This document shows, one piece after another, positions 1-9,969 of a stretch of 51,861 nt of DNA. The translations under genes were made by a program, and so were the position numbers. This DNA comes from Gymnopilus junonius (Eukaryota; Basidiomycota; Agaricomycetes; Agaricales; Galerinaceae), in the NCBI GenBank assembly GCA_015501075.1, contig JADNYJ010000245.1, positions 1-51,861 on the forward strand, read 5' to 3'. Below the pieces are notes generated by a model. It was given only the letters and a program-made list of their open reading frames with translations, was not told the origin of the DNA and searched no databases. Numbering within the stretch: position 1 is the first letter of the stretch; each line of letters begins with the position of its first letter.

Positions 1-449
1 TGCCTCGTCCGCCGAAAATACTCGAACTCACAGGTTGAGGTTAAAACATGCCAATGTGGCGCCGAATTTGTATAAGGTGATGACGATGCTGTATAAGCTG
101 CGCTAAAGGCTGTATGGAACACGGACGGTATATCCGGGTTTGCTACGTCTTCTCGAGATTTTGATGGAATCAGAGACATATGTCCAGTAGAAGGGTCATA
201 AATTGCTGGGAGCTGTAACATGGGCCACTGCCGTCGACTTTGGTCCGTGGGGCGATTCCGAGCTTTTTATATAGCAGTTCTATGTCGGGAAATTCAACCC
301 ACTAAACTTTGAAAGTATTCCTCTGAAATTGAATGAGGCATTGCGTGGAATGACAGCTAGAGAGAAGACAAAGACGCACCGCGCCTTCCACGTATTAGGA
401 GAAAAGTGTTCCTTGTATGTGGAGGAATGTCGTACAGGATGATCGTCAT
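1..449 (-). pseudogene. Decayed FuA/Ure2p-like glutathione transferase, cut by window edge
   Basis: Read on the minus strand from an ATG at 449, the sequence gives the N-terminus MTIILYDIPP followed, after a one-base shift, by FSPNTWKAR. This matches the start of the two other GST copies in the window (4483 and 37808). After a likely intron the next segment reads WVEFPDIELLYKKLGIAP, then LPAIYDPSTG in another frame, so the GST N-terminal thioredoxin-like region is recognisable. Stops and frame changes interrupt it repeatedly and no open frame covers more than a few dozen codons. The C-terminal helical domain would lie beyond base 1. Family knowledge: fungal FuA enzymes conjugate or bind wood-derived phenolics with glutathione. 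This copy is most simply a dead duplicate. Confidence 0.75.
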
Positions 450-1044
450 GGCGTTGGTGAGACCTTGTAAAAAGTAAACAACAGTTAAGTCACTTCAGAC
501 TATTATAGAGCCGTTATATATCAACAGCAATATCTGAATGACTAACCTGTAAACGAAATCGGATTGTGGAAAACAGTGATGACTCAGGCAGCATAGAAAG
601 ATCGTCTCAAGTCTTCAATACATACTAATCATTTTTGTAACACGCCAATTAATAATATAGTTGGGTTTTGAGGATTAAGATGCGAGCGCACAGTAATCGG
701 CCATAATCCTACTCCGGACATAGTACCCACTCCACACCAGAAAATTTTGATCATGGAGGTGGTATCTTCAGCAAAATAGGAACGTATGACGAGGGTGAGA
801 TGTAATTCATGTGAGGAATTACAAAAGGTATGGAAGAATATGTTAGATGAACCCTAAGCTATGTCTTCTTTTAGTTTCGCCACCAAAAGAAACGAAAAGG
901 GACAAACATGATGAGGTCTTGTCGAAGACTGCCTGACGCTACAGTCTGTCCGCCGCTGCAGCTCTTCAGATAGGATATTGGCGAAAAGAGCCCAAATTCC
1001 CAGTCACCAATCTTGACCTTCCTCGGAGCGGACTTCAGAAGAAC
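450..1044. other. Intergenic, no gene seen
   Basis: AT-rich spacer between the GST remnant and the 3' end of the pseudouridine synthase gene. A short minus-strand ATG frame near 755 is not supported by splice sites or family resemblance. Confidence 0.5.
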
Positions 1045-2269
1045 TCAATACACTGATTTGGGCTCCCATAGCTTAAGTTCAGATACTTCGTCCCCAACGA
1101 CCTTATCAGAGATCGAGAGCCCGGGGACCCGTTCGTCAAGTGGAATTACGATGCCAGCATCATGGCATATCCTCTTGAAGTCAGATGGAAGAGGCGCACG
1201 GATTCCTAAGTGATAGCGGGGGCCGTGCTCATGGTATTTCTGGACGTGACGTGGTTAGACAAACGTGGTGCAAAAAAAAAAAGGATATACCCACATAAAG
1301 CGAGATTTCTGAAGCATGAAGAAACAATCTATCTTCCGGTATGTTCAATGCAGCGATGGATGGGTGTAATGAGGTCTGAGAATGTGAGGTGTCCCCAACA
1401 ATCGGCACTGCTGAGATAATCAATAAAATTCCTATCATAGGAGCGACTGGTACATGCCCTTCAAGGCTTTGGCAAGGTGGATTCTCAGTTGATGTTTATT
1501 CCCAGTGAGCAATTGCAGTCTAAGTAGCGATAGCGGGGCTTTCGGCTGCACTTGTCAGCAATGATTCATCTGATGTGACAAGGAGGAAGACTCACTGAAG
1601 ATGCGACCAGCTCCCACTTTGTCAAAGCTTCCTTTCCTCCACGTTTTATATCTCCACGTCCATCAACATACGCCAAAGGCTCTTTTATTTCCCCGGACAT
1701 CGCGCTAAACGATTTTTCACCACCGCGTACGAGAGCTAGATAGGTTTTAGAGATGGTGCCTTGTTGGAATTGGCGGGAAAGCGCCGTGGCTGCGGTAGCG
1801 TTGAGAGCGACGAGAAGAGTTCCGGTGGTTGCCTTTCATGAGTCAAACGGTGGCATGAGTGTAACAGAAAAAGATGACGCGTGGCAACCTACCTTGTCCA
1901 GCCGATGCACAGAATGTGGGTGTGCAATGTGAATCCAATTTTTGATGTCTGAGATAAGGTCATTACATAGAACATTAACGAGTGAGATCGCCCCACCTCT
2001 GAAAACGGGGTCCAGAGTCGCTGCCGACTCACGCTGTGGACAAAACATCAGAAGAATGCGACCTTGAGCAGAAGTCAGAACTTGCTCACCTCCTTCTTCG
2101 TCCCAGAAACACCTAGCTGCGATATAACACCGGGTGGTTTGTTCAAAACAACGAGCTGTCGGTCGGCAAAAACTACGTGTTTTTTCAGCCATTCTGACCC
2201 GCGTTGCTGCAAAAGTTTGTAGATATCCTTCTGAAGTAGTTTCTGTTTCACTATAGGTGAATATGCCAT
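1045..2269 (-). CDS. RluA-family RNA pseudouridine synthase (RPUSD-like)
   Basis: Isomerises uridine to pseudouridine in RNA; the exact target (mitochondrial rRNA, tRNA or other) cannot be read here. Proposed exons on the minus strand: 2269-2113, 1996-1893, 1832-1596, 1545-1458, 1410-1291 and 1205-1045, giving about 288 residues. Family landmarks appear in order: DRQLVVLNKPPGVISQL near residue 40-52; the catalytic motif HSVHRLDK at about residue 80-87, whose Asp is the active-site residue in RluA enzymes; ATTGTLLVAL directly after the intron; KHQLRIHLA, the fungal form of the usual RTHQIRVH; PIVGDTSHS; and LFLHAS. The protein ends KLWEPKSVY. Intron 4 fits family spacing only with a GC donor (GC at 1457-1456). 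An upstream alternative frame from about 2384 could encode a presequence but is out of phase. Recognition is secure; individual junctions are less so. Confidence 0.85.
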
Positions 2270-2872
2270 GGAACGGTGCGGGAATGAGTATTGGCGAATA
2301 TGATATTAACCAAGCCTGCTGGAGGAGGAAAGCAGCGTAATGAGCGGAAGAGAATTGTCGGAAGAGAATCGGGTGGCAGTGCACTATGTTTGGCTCCTAT
2401 TTGCAAATCTATTTTTAATCCTACTAATTATTCCTCCGCCTCAGTTCCAACGACTTCTGGTTCCTGGACTATAACATAGGTAGGTAGCCACGTAGGAGCA
2501 TATTTTATTAGACAGGGAATCAGTAGAAAGAGCCCGTCAATTGAAATAGTGGAAATGTAGTACGGCAACTGTAAATGTAACTACTATAGGAGAGGAAGAA
2601 TTAGACTAAGTATCAACTATTGCGTAAGGATAAATACGCCAACAATGCCGTACCAGACAACATTTGAAAGCCAACGAATAATTATCGATAATGAGAGAAT
2701 AGATGAGTGGAGATATAAAACCAGAAAAAATTATGGAGAGTTTGATGCAGTGAACTATAATGAAATGTGTATGATGCGAGGAGTGTAGAATAGAATGCAA
2801 ATAATGGAAGAGAAGGTATGGTTCAACGACGGGATAGCCCAAGAGAAACATAAAAGAGTTACGAGAGATTGA
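2270..2872. other. Intergenic between divergent/tandem minus-strand genes
   Basis: Contains the 5' flank of the pseudouridine synthase gene and the 3' flank of the HMG-box gene. No convincing coding exon is visible. The region 2500-2870 is AT-rich, as expected for a fungal 3' UTR. Confidence 0.4.
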
Positions 2873-3939
2873 TCAGAAAGAAAAACCGGAGAACATATTT
2901 TCGGGGAGGAAGAACAGGTTAGACACCATGTCACGGAGACAACTATCCACACCAACATGCCCGAACGCCGAGGTGGCCGGTGCCTCCACAGATGGACCGG
3001 CTTCGACTGCATAAACCCTGTTGTCTGGGGCCCATGGAGAGGCGGCCTGCGACGGTACAATCTAAAGCATGCAGTCTGTAAGTATCATGAAGACAAATAA
3101 AATTGAGGGCCAATACTTACTGGAGGCTTTGCAAACTCCGCATCAGCGTTATTTGGCACACTGGTGGCGAACGAGTGAGTATACTGGTCATTTGCACTGT
3201 GCATGGTCGTGTAATGCGGCTGAACCATTACTGGCTCAGAAGAAAAGGGTGCAAATTCGGTGGAGAAAAGCTGTGGGATGCTCATGCCTGCATCAGGAAG
3301 CGGGGTGTAGATGCTCGACGGTTGTGGCTGAATGGGAGGGACTTCCGGCAACAAAATCTGAGGCACATTCTCGAGCATCGGCGAAGAATAGGTTGAGTCA
3401 GCCTCAGACGGGTCATCGAGTGATAGGAAAGAAAAATTCGGGGACGGACGGGTAAATGATGGTGAAATAATAGTACACGATTGCACTGGGCTCAAATAAA
3501 TTGCAGACGAGGACTCGGCGGGCGAAGAAGCCACCTCATAACCCTCATAGGGAATCGAACTCGGAACGAGAGCTGGAACAGGTAGAAGAGGGATTTCTGC
3601 CGACTTCCTTACAGTCTTTGCTGGCACTTTCTGAACCGCAGCACTAGGGCGGCTTTTCTTCTTCGGTTGGTACTTATAGCCCGGATACGTCAACCGGTGC
3701 TCAGCAGCCTTCCGCTCTGCCTTCTGCCTCCAATACTCCAAAACCTCCTCAGGCTCCTCTTGCCACATCTTCGAAATCAACGCTCTGGTGTCTTTGAAAG
3801 AACACCCAGGAATTTCACTCGCCTCTCGGCGAAGCTGGGCTAACTTCTCGGATCGATAGAGGATGAAGCAGTTGGGTGGCCTGGGGATGTGGGGGCTGTT
3901 TGACTCGGGAGGATGAGAAGTATTCCTCGTCGGCGCCAT
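2873..3939 (-). CDS. HMG-box DNA-binding protein (MATA_HMG-like)
   Basis: A predicted nuclear transcription factor of 335 residues from two exons, 3939-3121 and 3061-2873, with a 59 bp intron (GTAAGT to TTTAG). A second acceptor 15 bases upstream gives a poorer C-terminus, so the TTTAG site was chosen; it yields a protein ending ENMFSGFSF. An HMG box occupies about residues 18-95, beginning IPRPPNCFILYRSEKL and containing KDTRALISKMWQEEPEEVLEYW, followed by KYQPKKK, a basic stretch likely used in nuclear import. The remainder is Pro/Ser-rich and probably disordered, as in many fungal mating- or development-related HMG proteins. No homeodomain or pheromone genes lie nearby, so this is not obviously a mating-type locus. 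Exon 1 is a clean 273-codon frame. The family is certain; the biological role is not. Confidence 0.9.
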
Positions 3940-4482
3940 TGGAGGAGAGGAGTGGGATGGAGACAGAGAGGCAGAGGACCTGGTGGTAAAGAGAGAAAGA
4001 GAAAGAAAAGGCGGCGCGGATATTGCATGGCCTAAATAGGATTAGACCCCGTCTCCCCGTTGATTTATTGCCTCCGACCGATCGCGTCGCGACGCGCTTC
4101 CCTGAAGAGGTCGCACGAGTGACCGAGTCAGAGGCGAAATTTCTCACAGCCCTCACGCTCAGGGTAGACCGACCGAAAATTTCATTGTCATTGTCCACGT
4201 TTCACATTGTTCTCGATTTTCAGCCTAATCACTTTTCTATGGTCGATCCTCTTCGTTACGTCTACTTCAGGGCAACAACCCTTAGTTGGAATCTCTGACT
4301 CCTGATAGTAATACAAATCCAAATCAAGGTTGCAGGCTCGCGATTGTAGATCCGATCAGATAATGCTCTGTAAAATATAGATAAAATCTTGACTCGGCGA
4401 TATAATTCAAAGGAGTACTTGAAACTTACGCCCTTGGTCTTCTTGCCTCCACATCGTTCAGCCGTCGGCGTTGGTACTATAT
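3940..4482. other. Shared 5' region of the HMG gene (-) and GST copy 2 (+)
   Basis: About 540 bp separate the two start codons, so both promoters must lie here. The stretch near 4060-4110 is GC-rich with repeated GCGCG/GCGACG words. No coding segment is supported. Confidence 0.4.
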
Positions 4483-5298
4483 ATGACCATCATATTTTAC
4501 GACATTCCTTCTGCTGCCCCAGAAAAGCCCTTCTCTCCCTGTACTTGGCGGATTCGGTGAGTCCTAAACGTTTACCTCATTCCTCCTTCTTGTCTGACTC
4601 CGTGATGAATCGTCTTTAAAGGCTTGCTCTAAACTACAAGGGATTGTCATACAGAACCAAATGGGTTGAGATGCCCGATATCGAGTTACTTGGCAGGAAG
4701 CTGGGAGTTGCTGCTAGCACCAAATGCTTGACGGTAGCCCATGGTACACCCTCCCAGTAATCCAGGATACGTCAACCGGTATCTGTCTATCAGATTCACT
4801 TCTGATTGCTGAATACCTCGAGAAGACATACCCGATACGCCATCTCTATTTCCTCACAATACCCTCGCTCTTCAGGCACCCTTCTTCCAAGTCTTCGCGT
4901 CGAATTTTGGGTCCTTGTGGAAATTCATAATACCAGCCGAAATTTCAATTCTCAACCCCGCAAGCATCGAGCACTTCCGCACTACTCGAGAGGAAATGTT
5001 CCGAACTAAGCCACTTGAGGATATCATCCCAAGAGGCGAAGAGGCGGTCGCAGAGTGGGCGAAGGTTCGAGAAGGCTGGACCAAGGTAGATACTTGGTAC
5101 GCCAAGAACAACGGGAAAGGTCTGTTCCTACTGGGAGAGACGCCTTCTTGGGCAGATTTTGTGGTGGCGGCTTTTCTCATTTGGATCAAGGTCATCTGGG
5201 GGGAGGGTAGTCAACAATGGAAGGATATCTCGCCATGGGATGGAGGACGATGGAAGAATTTACTGGACGCTTTGTCAAGTTGTACTTATGTCCTATAA
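4483..5298 (+). pseudogene. Glutathione transferase (FuA/Ure2p-like) with two frameshifts
   Basis: Starts MTIIFYDIPSAAPEKPF at 4483. Exon 1 ends before a GTGAGT donor at about 4556 and exon 2 begins after TTTAAAG at about 4621, restoring RLALNYKGLSYRTKWVEMPDIE. Near 4720 the frame must shift to continue as DGSPWYTLPVIQDTSTG and LLIAEYLEKTYP. Near 4835 a second single-base shift is needed to reach DTPSLFPHNTLALQ and then the whole C-terminal helical domain, which ends LLDALSSCTYVL. Once shifted, every segment aligns with the copy at 37808-38610. Without the shifts the first frame stops at about 4760. This is either a young pseudogene or an intact gene with two missing or added bases in the consensus. 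Function if repaired by sequence correction: glutathione conjugation or ligand binding in the cytosol. Confidence 0.85.
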
Positions 5299-5426
5299 TC
5301 CCTGCTCGCCGACCTCTTAACTAGTAAACTATTTGGAGCGACACTAATCTTCATTTCAACCGTTATTCTAATGACCACAAGGGACGGATGCAAACTGATT
5401 ATTGTCCAGCAGACATGAGCAACCAC

Positions 5427-6129
5427 TCAGACTATAGGAGAACATGGAAGGTGAGTCAAATCGTCGTGGAAACCCAAAAGTGAATGCTTACTGGCAGATC
5501 CAACTGGCAGAACATATCCAGCTATCCCTGCATCCGTCCAACCAGAAGTAGCGATGAGCTCTCTATGCTCACTGACCTGCGTCGTATAATAATGATTCCC
5601 CACAGCCTTATTCCACACTCCAAGCAGCGGAACACTCCCGCAAATTTGGGTCTCGTAGACATACCCAATAATAAGTCCCTCCGTAAATCCCGGAGTCGGG
5701 GACGATGTTGCGGTTGAGTAAAGATAGTCAAGGTGGGTACCAGTCCCGGAATCATATCGGTATAATGGGACGGTGAAATTCTGTGCGGTCCTCCAGGCGA
5801 CGAAGACGTCTCCTTGAAATTGCCATTGTTCCGTGCTTGCTTGGAAGGTTATTCCGTTTAAAGTGTACGCTCGGGGGCCTAGGGCATGTGCGACCTCTGC
5901 CGAGTTGAACACCTGCATCCATGTGGCTGCAAGAGACGGGTCGGCGCATGTGTCTGCAGACCGAGGCTTGAAAAGGAGTGCAGAAGAAAGGGTCAATGTA
6001 CAGCCCTTCGCTTTGAAATCTACTACAAACATGGGAGTTTACAGCGCCATATGTTGGAGCAGCATTGATGCCTACAATACTCGCACCACTGCAGAAAACG
6101 GTGATCAATGAAAGAAATATGTTCTTCTT
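5427..6129 (-). pseudogene. Secreted DUF5648-domain protein, copy 1, start codon missing
   Basis: Paralogue of the gene at 7225-7894. Minus-strand exons: 6129-6043 (signal-peptide region), 5966-5492 (main domain) and 5431-5427 (last two residues). Introns are 76 and 60 bp and sit at the same places and phases as in copy 2. The domain contains VPLYRYDSG, GYVYETQICGSVPLLG and HYYTTQVSEH, the Tyr-rich repeat signature of DUF5648 (PF18885), and closes GWTDAGIAGYVLPVGSAI. The codon equivalent to the copy 2 ATG is AAG at 6129-6127; an in-frame TAA lies 9 codons upstream and no ATG occurs in exon 1. Everything else is open, so this is either very recent start loss or non-AUG initiation. The hydrophobic stretch IFLSLITVFCSG resembles a signal peptide core. 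Confidence 0.75.
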
Positions 6130-6210
6130 TTTGTGAATCGAGGTGCTGTCGAGGGTTTACAGTAGTGGATGTTTGAGTTATCATGGCAAAGAAGAATTAA
6201 AGGCACGGCA

Positions 6211-6217
6211 TTTTATA
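6211..6217 (-). promoter_or_regulatory. TATA box of DUF5648 copy 1
   Basis: TATAAAA on the minus strand, inside a 13-base word (GAGTATAAAATGC) that is identical upstream of copy 2. It lies about 80 bases before the lost start codon. Confidence 0.55.
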
Positions 6218-7224
6218 CTCGTAGCGATGGATATATCTTTACACGCACTGATAGCTCACAGCCCAAATGATTAGAACGCTCATCTTAGTATTACACAAAA
6301 ATAGAGAATTAATTGCTACCGCGGTGGTTAACATGCATTGGTATGCTTCCAAGACGGAAGCGATACGTGTCCGATGCACTTGCACAGACTGAAGTTATAA
6401 GCATCATGTGGACTCTGCCCAGCAGTAAATAACTGAATGGTAGAAGGTATAATTATAGTCCAATGAAGGTCTTCTTTTTCACTATTGCCCTAATGCTCTT
6501 TCCAGAAGAATAATGGCTGATACCCCAATGACCACAGGAGACAGTCCAAAATTCTATCAGAACCCACTTATCCCTTCCAGTACACCCGAGCCACTTCGAA
6601 TCTCAGGGGCATTCATAGTGGCCTTACGACGGAGCACATCTAGTGGTGCTGGTGACCTGCGTCTACGCTCACATGGGTCGAGTCCCCTTGTGTACAATTT
6701 TACTTATTCTTGACCTTGGAATATATTTTCTTACCATTTCACTTCAGATTTCGAAGTATGCCGATGGGTAATCGTCGGGGATTTTACGTAGGTTCTGCCA
6801 AGGTGTTCTGCATTCTGTCATTTTCGTGTGTATGTCTAGTATTCTTGGGTCCTTGACATAGCAAACTTGAAGTCATTTGAGAAGGATCCATCCTCTCTGT
6901 GGGCCTATCGTCTATCATCCTAGTATGATGCGAGATAAAAAATATCAAATGTATGGTATGTACATAGCTCTGGTCCTGATTGCTGTGTACCGATAGGTCG
7001 TACAGTAGGCCATGGGTTTGAAGATTGAAATGGGGTATGTCAATAAAGAAGAACTTGACTGAATAACAATAGCACTATAGACGCTGCCACTAAAGACTTT
7101 AGAGTGGCCACTTATTTAACATTGATTAACAATCACTCTTTGCCACTGACAGGCCGCGGAAAGTTTGTATCCAACACCTTGATTCAAAAGTAAGGAAGGA
7201 GCTATGTAGCCCAGGTATAGACAA
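6218..7224. other. Intergenic between the DUF5648 paralogues
   Basis: About 1 kb of AT-rich DNA. It must hold the upstream control of copy 1 and the 3' flank of copy 2. A short plus-strand frame at 6513-6713 has no supporting splice or family signal. Confidence 0.4.
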
Positions 7225-7894
7225 TCAAGCTAAAACGGTCAGGAAAAAGGCTGTTAGCAAATGCCAGATAGCCAATGGCAAATACAAAAATTTACCAGAT
7301 CCCAGTGGCAAAACATATCCAGCAATCCCTGCATCAGTCCACCCAGCCAGGGTGATGAGCTCGTTATGCTCAACAACCTCCGTCGTATAATAATGGTCCC
7401 CCGCAGGCTGATCCCAAGCACCTAGCAGCGGAACACTCCCACACACCTGCGTCTCATAAACATACCCAATAACTATCGCACGTGTAAATCCCGGAGTCGG
7501 AGAAGTAGCGGCGGTAGAATAAAGATGGTCGCTGCCGGCATCGTATCGGTACAAGGGGACCGTGAAATTCTGGGGCGTGCTCCAAGCGACGAAGACGTCG
7601 CCTTGGAATTCCCAGTCGTTTGCGCCTTCCCTTGTTATGCCATTTACGGTGTATGCGCGGGGACCTAAGGCGTGCGTTACTTGTGGTTTGTTGAACACTT
7701 GCATCCATTTGGTTGCGAAAGTAGGATCGGCACATGTGTTTGGTGTTTGAGGCTGAAATAAAGCGCAGAAGAGTCAATGGACGGTGATAGAGTGGTTAAT
7801 GTTAATGACGAACGTTGGAGCTATGCGTTTTAGTTGCACCCATGCCTACAGCCATCGCGAGGACGATGATCACTGAAACAAAGACGTTTTTCAT
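7225..7894 (-). CDS. Secreted DUF5648-domain protein, copy 2 (intact)
   Basis: Three exons on the minus strand, 7894-7814, 7752-7296 and 7229-7225, give 180 residues. Exon 1 encodes MKNVFVSVIIVLAMAVGMGA, a typical signal peptide, so the product should enter the secretory pathway. The mature part contains TCADPTFATKWMQVFNKP, then VPLYRYDAGSDHLYST, GYVYETQVCGSVPLLGAW and HYYTTEVVEHNELI, the repeat units of DUF5648 (PF18885), a domain of unknown biochemical role found in secreted fungal and bacterial proteins. It ends GYVLPLGSA. The first intron uses a weak GTTCGT donor; the last is 66 bp with a CTGAC branch-like element. Two Cys lie far apart and could form a disulfide. Surface, host- or substrate-directed roles are inference only. 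Confidence 0.85.
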
Positions 7895-7976
7895 TGATGA
7901 AACTGACAGATGGCTGAGAATGATTAAACCGGTGGATGTAAAGGTCTCTGAATGAAGAGAAACCTGATGCTTAGCA

Positions 7977-7983
7977 TTTTATA
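7977..7983 (-). promoter_or_regulatory. TATA box of DUF5648 copy 2
   Basis: TATAAAA on the minus strand, 83 bases before the ATG at 7894, in the same 13-base context as in copy 1. Confidence 0.6.
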
Positions 7984-8148
7984 CTCATCACAATGAAAAT
8001 GAGCATATTTTCACCGTGCATGTTGATAAGAACCAGCGCTAATGCAACACTAAATTCTCCTAGCTCGAATGATATGCTTTATAATGCTCTTCTAGCGGAT
8101 GATTGTCTTCAAACTTGCGGTGGTACTGTCCGATGATCCTCATTGGCG

Positions 8149-8603
8149 CTAAAATGGATGTACTTCCAAAATAGAGAATCGTACAACTCCCGTATTGTCA
8201 GATGGAAGTAGATTAGCAGAAGTTATTTCAATGAATCCGGTAATTGAACGACCAATTTGCTGAGTTCTTACTTTTAAGAAACTTCTGGGTCGCACTAGCA
8301 GAACACCCCAGACGTGGGAATCGAGGAATAAGCAAGACTGTCAATGGAAGAAGACAGACACTTACGTCTCTTTGAGCTATTGCACTCTTTATAGACCTGC
8401 CCACGACCGAAGCATTCCTTAAAGTATAGAGAAGGATCTTGGTTAATAAAGAAAACACTTACATTGCCCATTTCTTGGTACTTTGGGGCTTGATCGTCGG
8501 CTGCCAAGAGGGCTGAGACCCAAACTAAGGCTGTGGGTCCTATACTACCCAAAAGGGTGGGCGCCCAGCGCCGCCCATTGTTCACTCGTAACTGCGAATC
8601 CAT
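8149..8603 (-). CDS. Small membrane-anchored protein with a CX9C motif (hypothetical)
   Basis: Minus-strand exons 8603-8463 and 8417-8366 join in phase across a 45 bp intron (GTAAGT to TTTAAG); a third exon begins at 8294 after TGCTAG. The first part has a hydrophobic segment TLLGSIGPTALVWVSALLA at about residues 18-36 followed by DDQAPKYQEMGN. Exon 2 encodes ECFGRGQVYKECNSSKR, in which two Cys are separated by nine residues (CX9C), a spacing used by mitochondrial intermembrane-space proteins. The 3' end is uncertain: reading through gives a stop at 8149, while a GTAAGA donor near 8271 could splice onward. I do not recognise the family. The gene could also be a remnant; only the first two exons are well supported. 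Confidence 0.45.
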
Positions 8604-9213
8604 CTCCACTAAGGACGATTGTCCAAATGGGTTTGATGCGCCTACGTAGCTCCACGAGGACAGAGATCAAGGAACACGGAGTTTTTGGGGTTCGTTATCC
8701 AAACTGACCATCGTTCGCAACTAAGTATTAACGACCAGCAGGCCATGATAGAGATAGTGAAGTTTTGGTGTTTTGGTTTGGTTTTGGTGGCATCTTATTT
8801 CGATCGCAAGCTAAACCTAAAGCCGTCAACGGACGGACAGAATCTTGCCAAGTAGCGTTCGGAAAGCGGCCGGCATCTTAACGGCATCTCGGACGGGTTC
8901 CTGAACGAGGAACATGGACCGGGCACGTGACGGACACCCTGGCAAGTTTTTGGGTCACCAATTCTAGTGGACAACGGTCACCGCTCGCCTTCATCCCTGC
9001 CAGACACCATCATCCCTACCTCGGCCCTCTTTCCTCTGCTACGCCCACGACTTTTTGTCCTTCTCTTTAATCCTCTACGATTTCCAGCTCTTTCGGTACA
9101 TACAGCACGGTAGTACGACTATTCGTTCGGAGCGACGACCGGTCAAAGAACGGGACTGAACAAAAAATCCTGCAGCAACCAGTCGGAACAGCGACACTTG
9201 ATTTCTAATAAAG
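8604..9213. other. Shared 5' region of the CX9C gene (-) and Kre9-like gene (+)
   Basis: Divergent promoter region of about 600 bp. It is pyrimidine-rich on the plus strand at 8990-9090, a common feature just upstream of fungal transcription starts. No exon is seen. Confidence 0.4.
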
Positions 9214-9969
9214 ATGCGACCTGGATTTTTGTCAAATATCTTTGCCTCGAGCACAACGGCCTTTATCGTGCTAGCCTTCTTCTCGTTACGGGCATCGGGT
9301 ACGTTCTCTCGCAGACTTTTCGGGTGATTCTCCGTTTACTCATCATTCGATTCACATCACTTTTTTCTGTCTCGCAGCGAATTACTTCGTCGTCACCAAT
9401 CCAGCTGCATCTGCCCAATGGCCGAATAATGCTGCCAACCTTGTTACATGGCAGAAAGGCGTGCTGGACGGGGTGGACATGTTTGACTTGGAGATGGCGA
9501 GGATGAGCCAGGACGGACTAATACTGGTCGCGAGGAATGGTGAGTCTTCTTGCCTCGCATACCCCTGCATTCTCTCTTTCTCTGGATGGCTAACACACTT
9601 CCCAACCCCCTTCCAGTCCCAGCAGCGCAAGGAAAACTTAATATCCAACTACAAGACATCCCGCCCGCCGACGACTACTTCCTCATCTTCATCAACTCAA
9701 CCCACGGCGTCCTGCACACTACCTCATCCCGGTTTACCATTCTCGCTCCCTCCGCCTCTCCCTCCGGCTCCGTTCCCAGCCCCGCAGGGAGCGTGCCGAC
9801 CGTCACCGTCAGTGGGAGCCCGAACCCCACAATACTATTCGCCACGACCTTCCCTCCCGTTGTCAGTGCCGCACAGATGTTGCTGCCGCCGGTGCATCTC
9901 AGCCAGCTACTGCTGACGTTCGTGGGGGTGTTCTTCGGGGTTGCGTGGACGCTTGCTTTGGGGTCATAG
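9214..9969 (+). CDS. Kre9/Knh1-like secreted, GPI-type cell-surface protein
   Basis: Three exons, 9214-9298, 9378-9539 and 9617-9969, give 199 residues. The N-terminus MRPGFLSNIF followed by FIVLAFFSLRASG is a signal peptide. The central part, NYFVVTNPAASAQWPNNAAN and LVTWQKGVLDGVDMFDLEM, then LNIQLQDIPPADDYFLIFIN and STHGVLHTTSSRFTI, matches the Ser-Thr-rich Kre9/Knh1 N-terminal domain (PF10342), in which a shared fold follows the W-x-x-G region. A Ser/Pro-rich linker follows, and the C-terminus LLTFVGVFFGVAWTLALGS is a hydrophobic tail suited to GPI attachment. Yeast relatives act in cell-wall beta-1,6-glucan assembly; the agaricomycete proteins are largely uncharacterised. Both introns have GT-AG ends and keep phase 1 at each junction. 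Confidence 0.9.

Noticed and set aside
2873..3939. Possible mating-type locus because of the HMG box
   Set aside because: No homeodomain pair, pheromone precursor or STE3-type receptor nearby; HMG proteins are numerous in these fungi.
9461..9916. 151-codon plus frame overlapping the Kre9-like gene
   Set aside because: It reads through an intron in a different frame; the spliced model matches the family.
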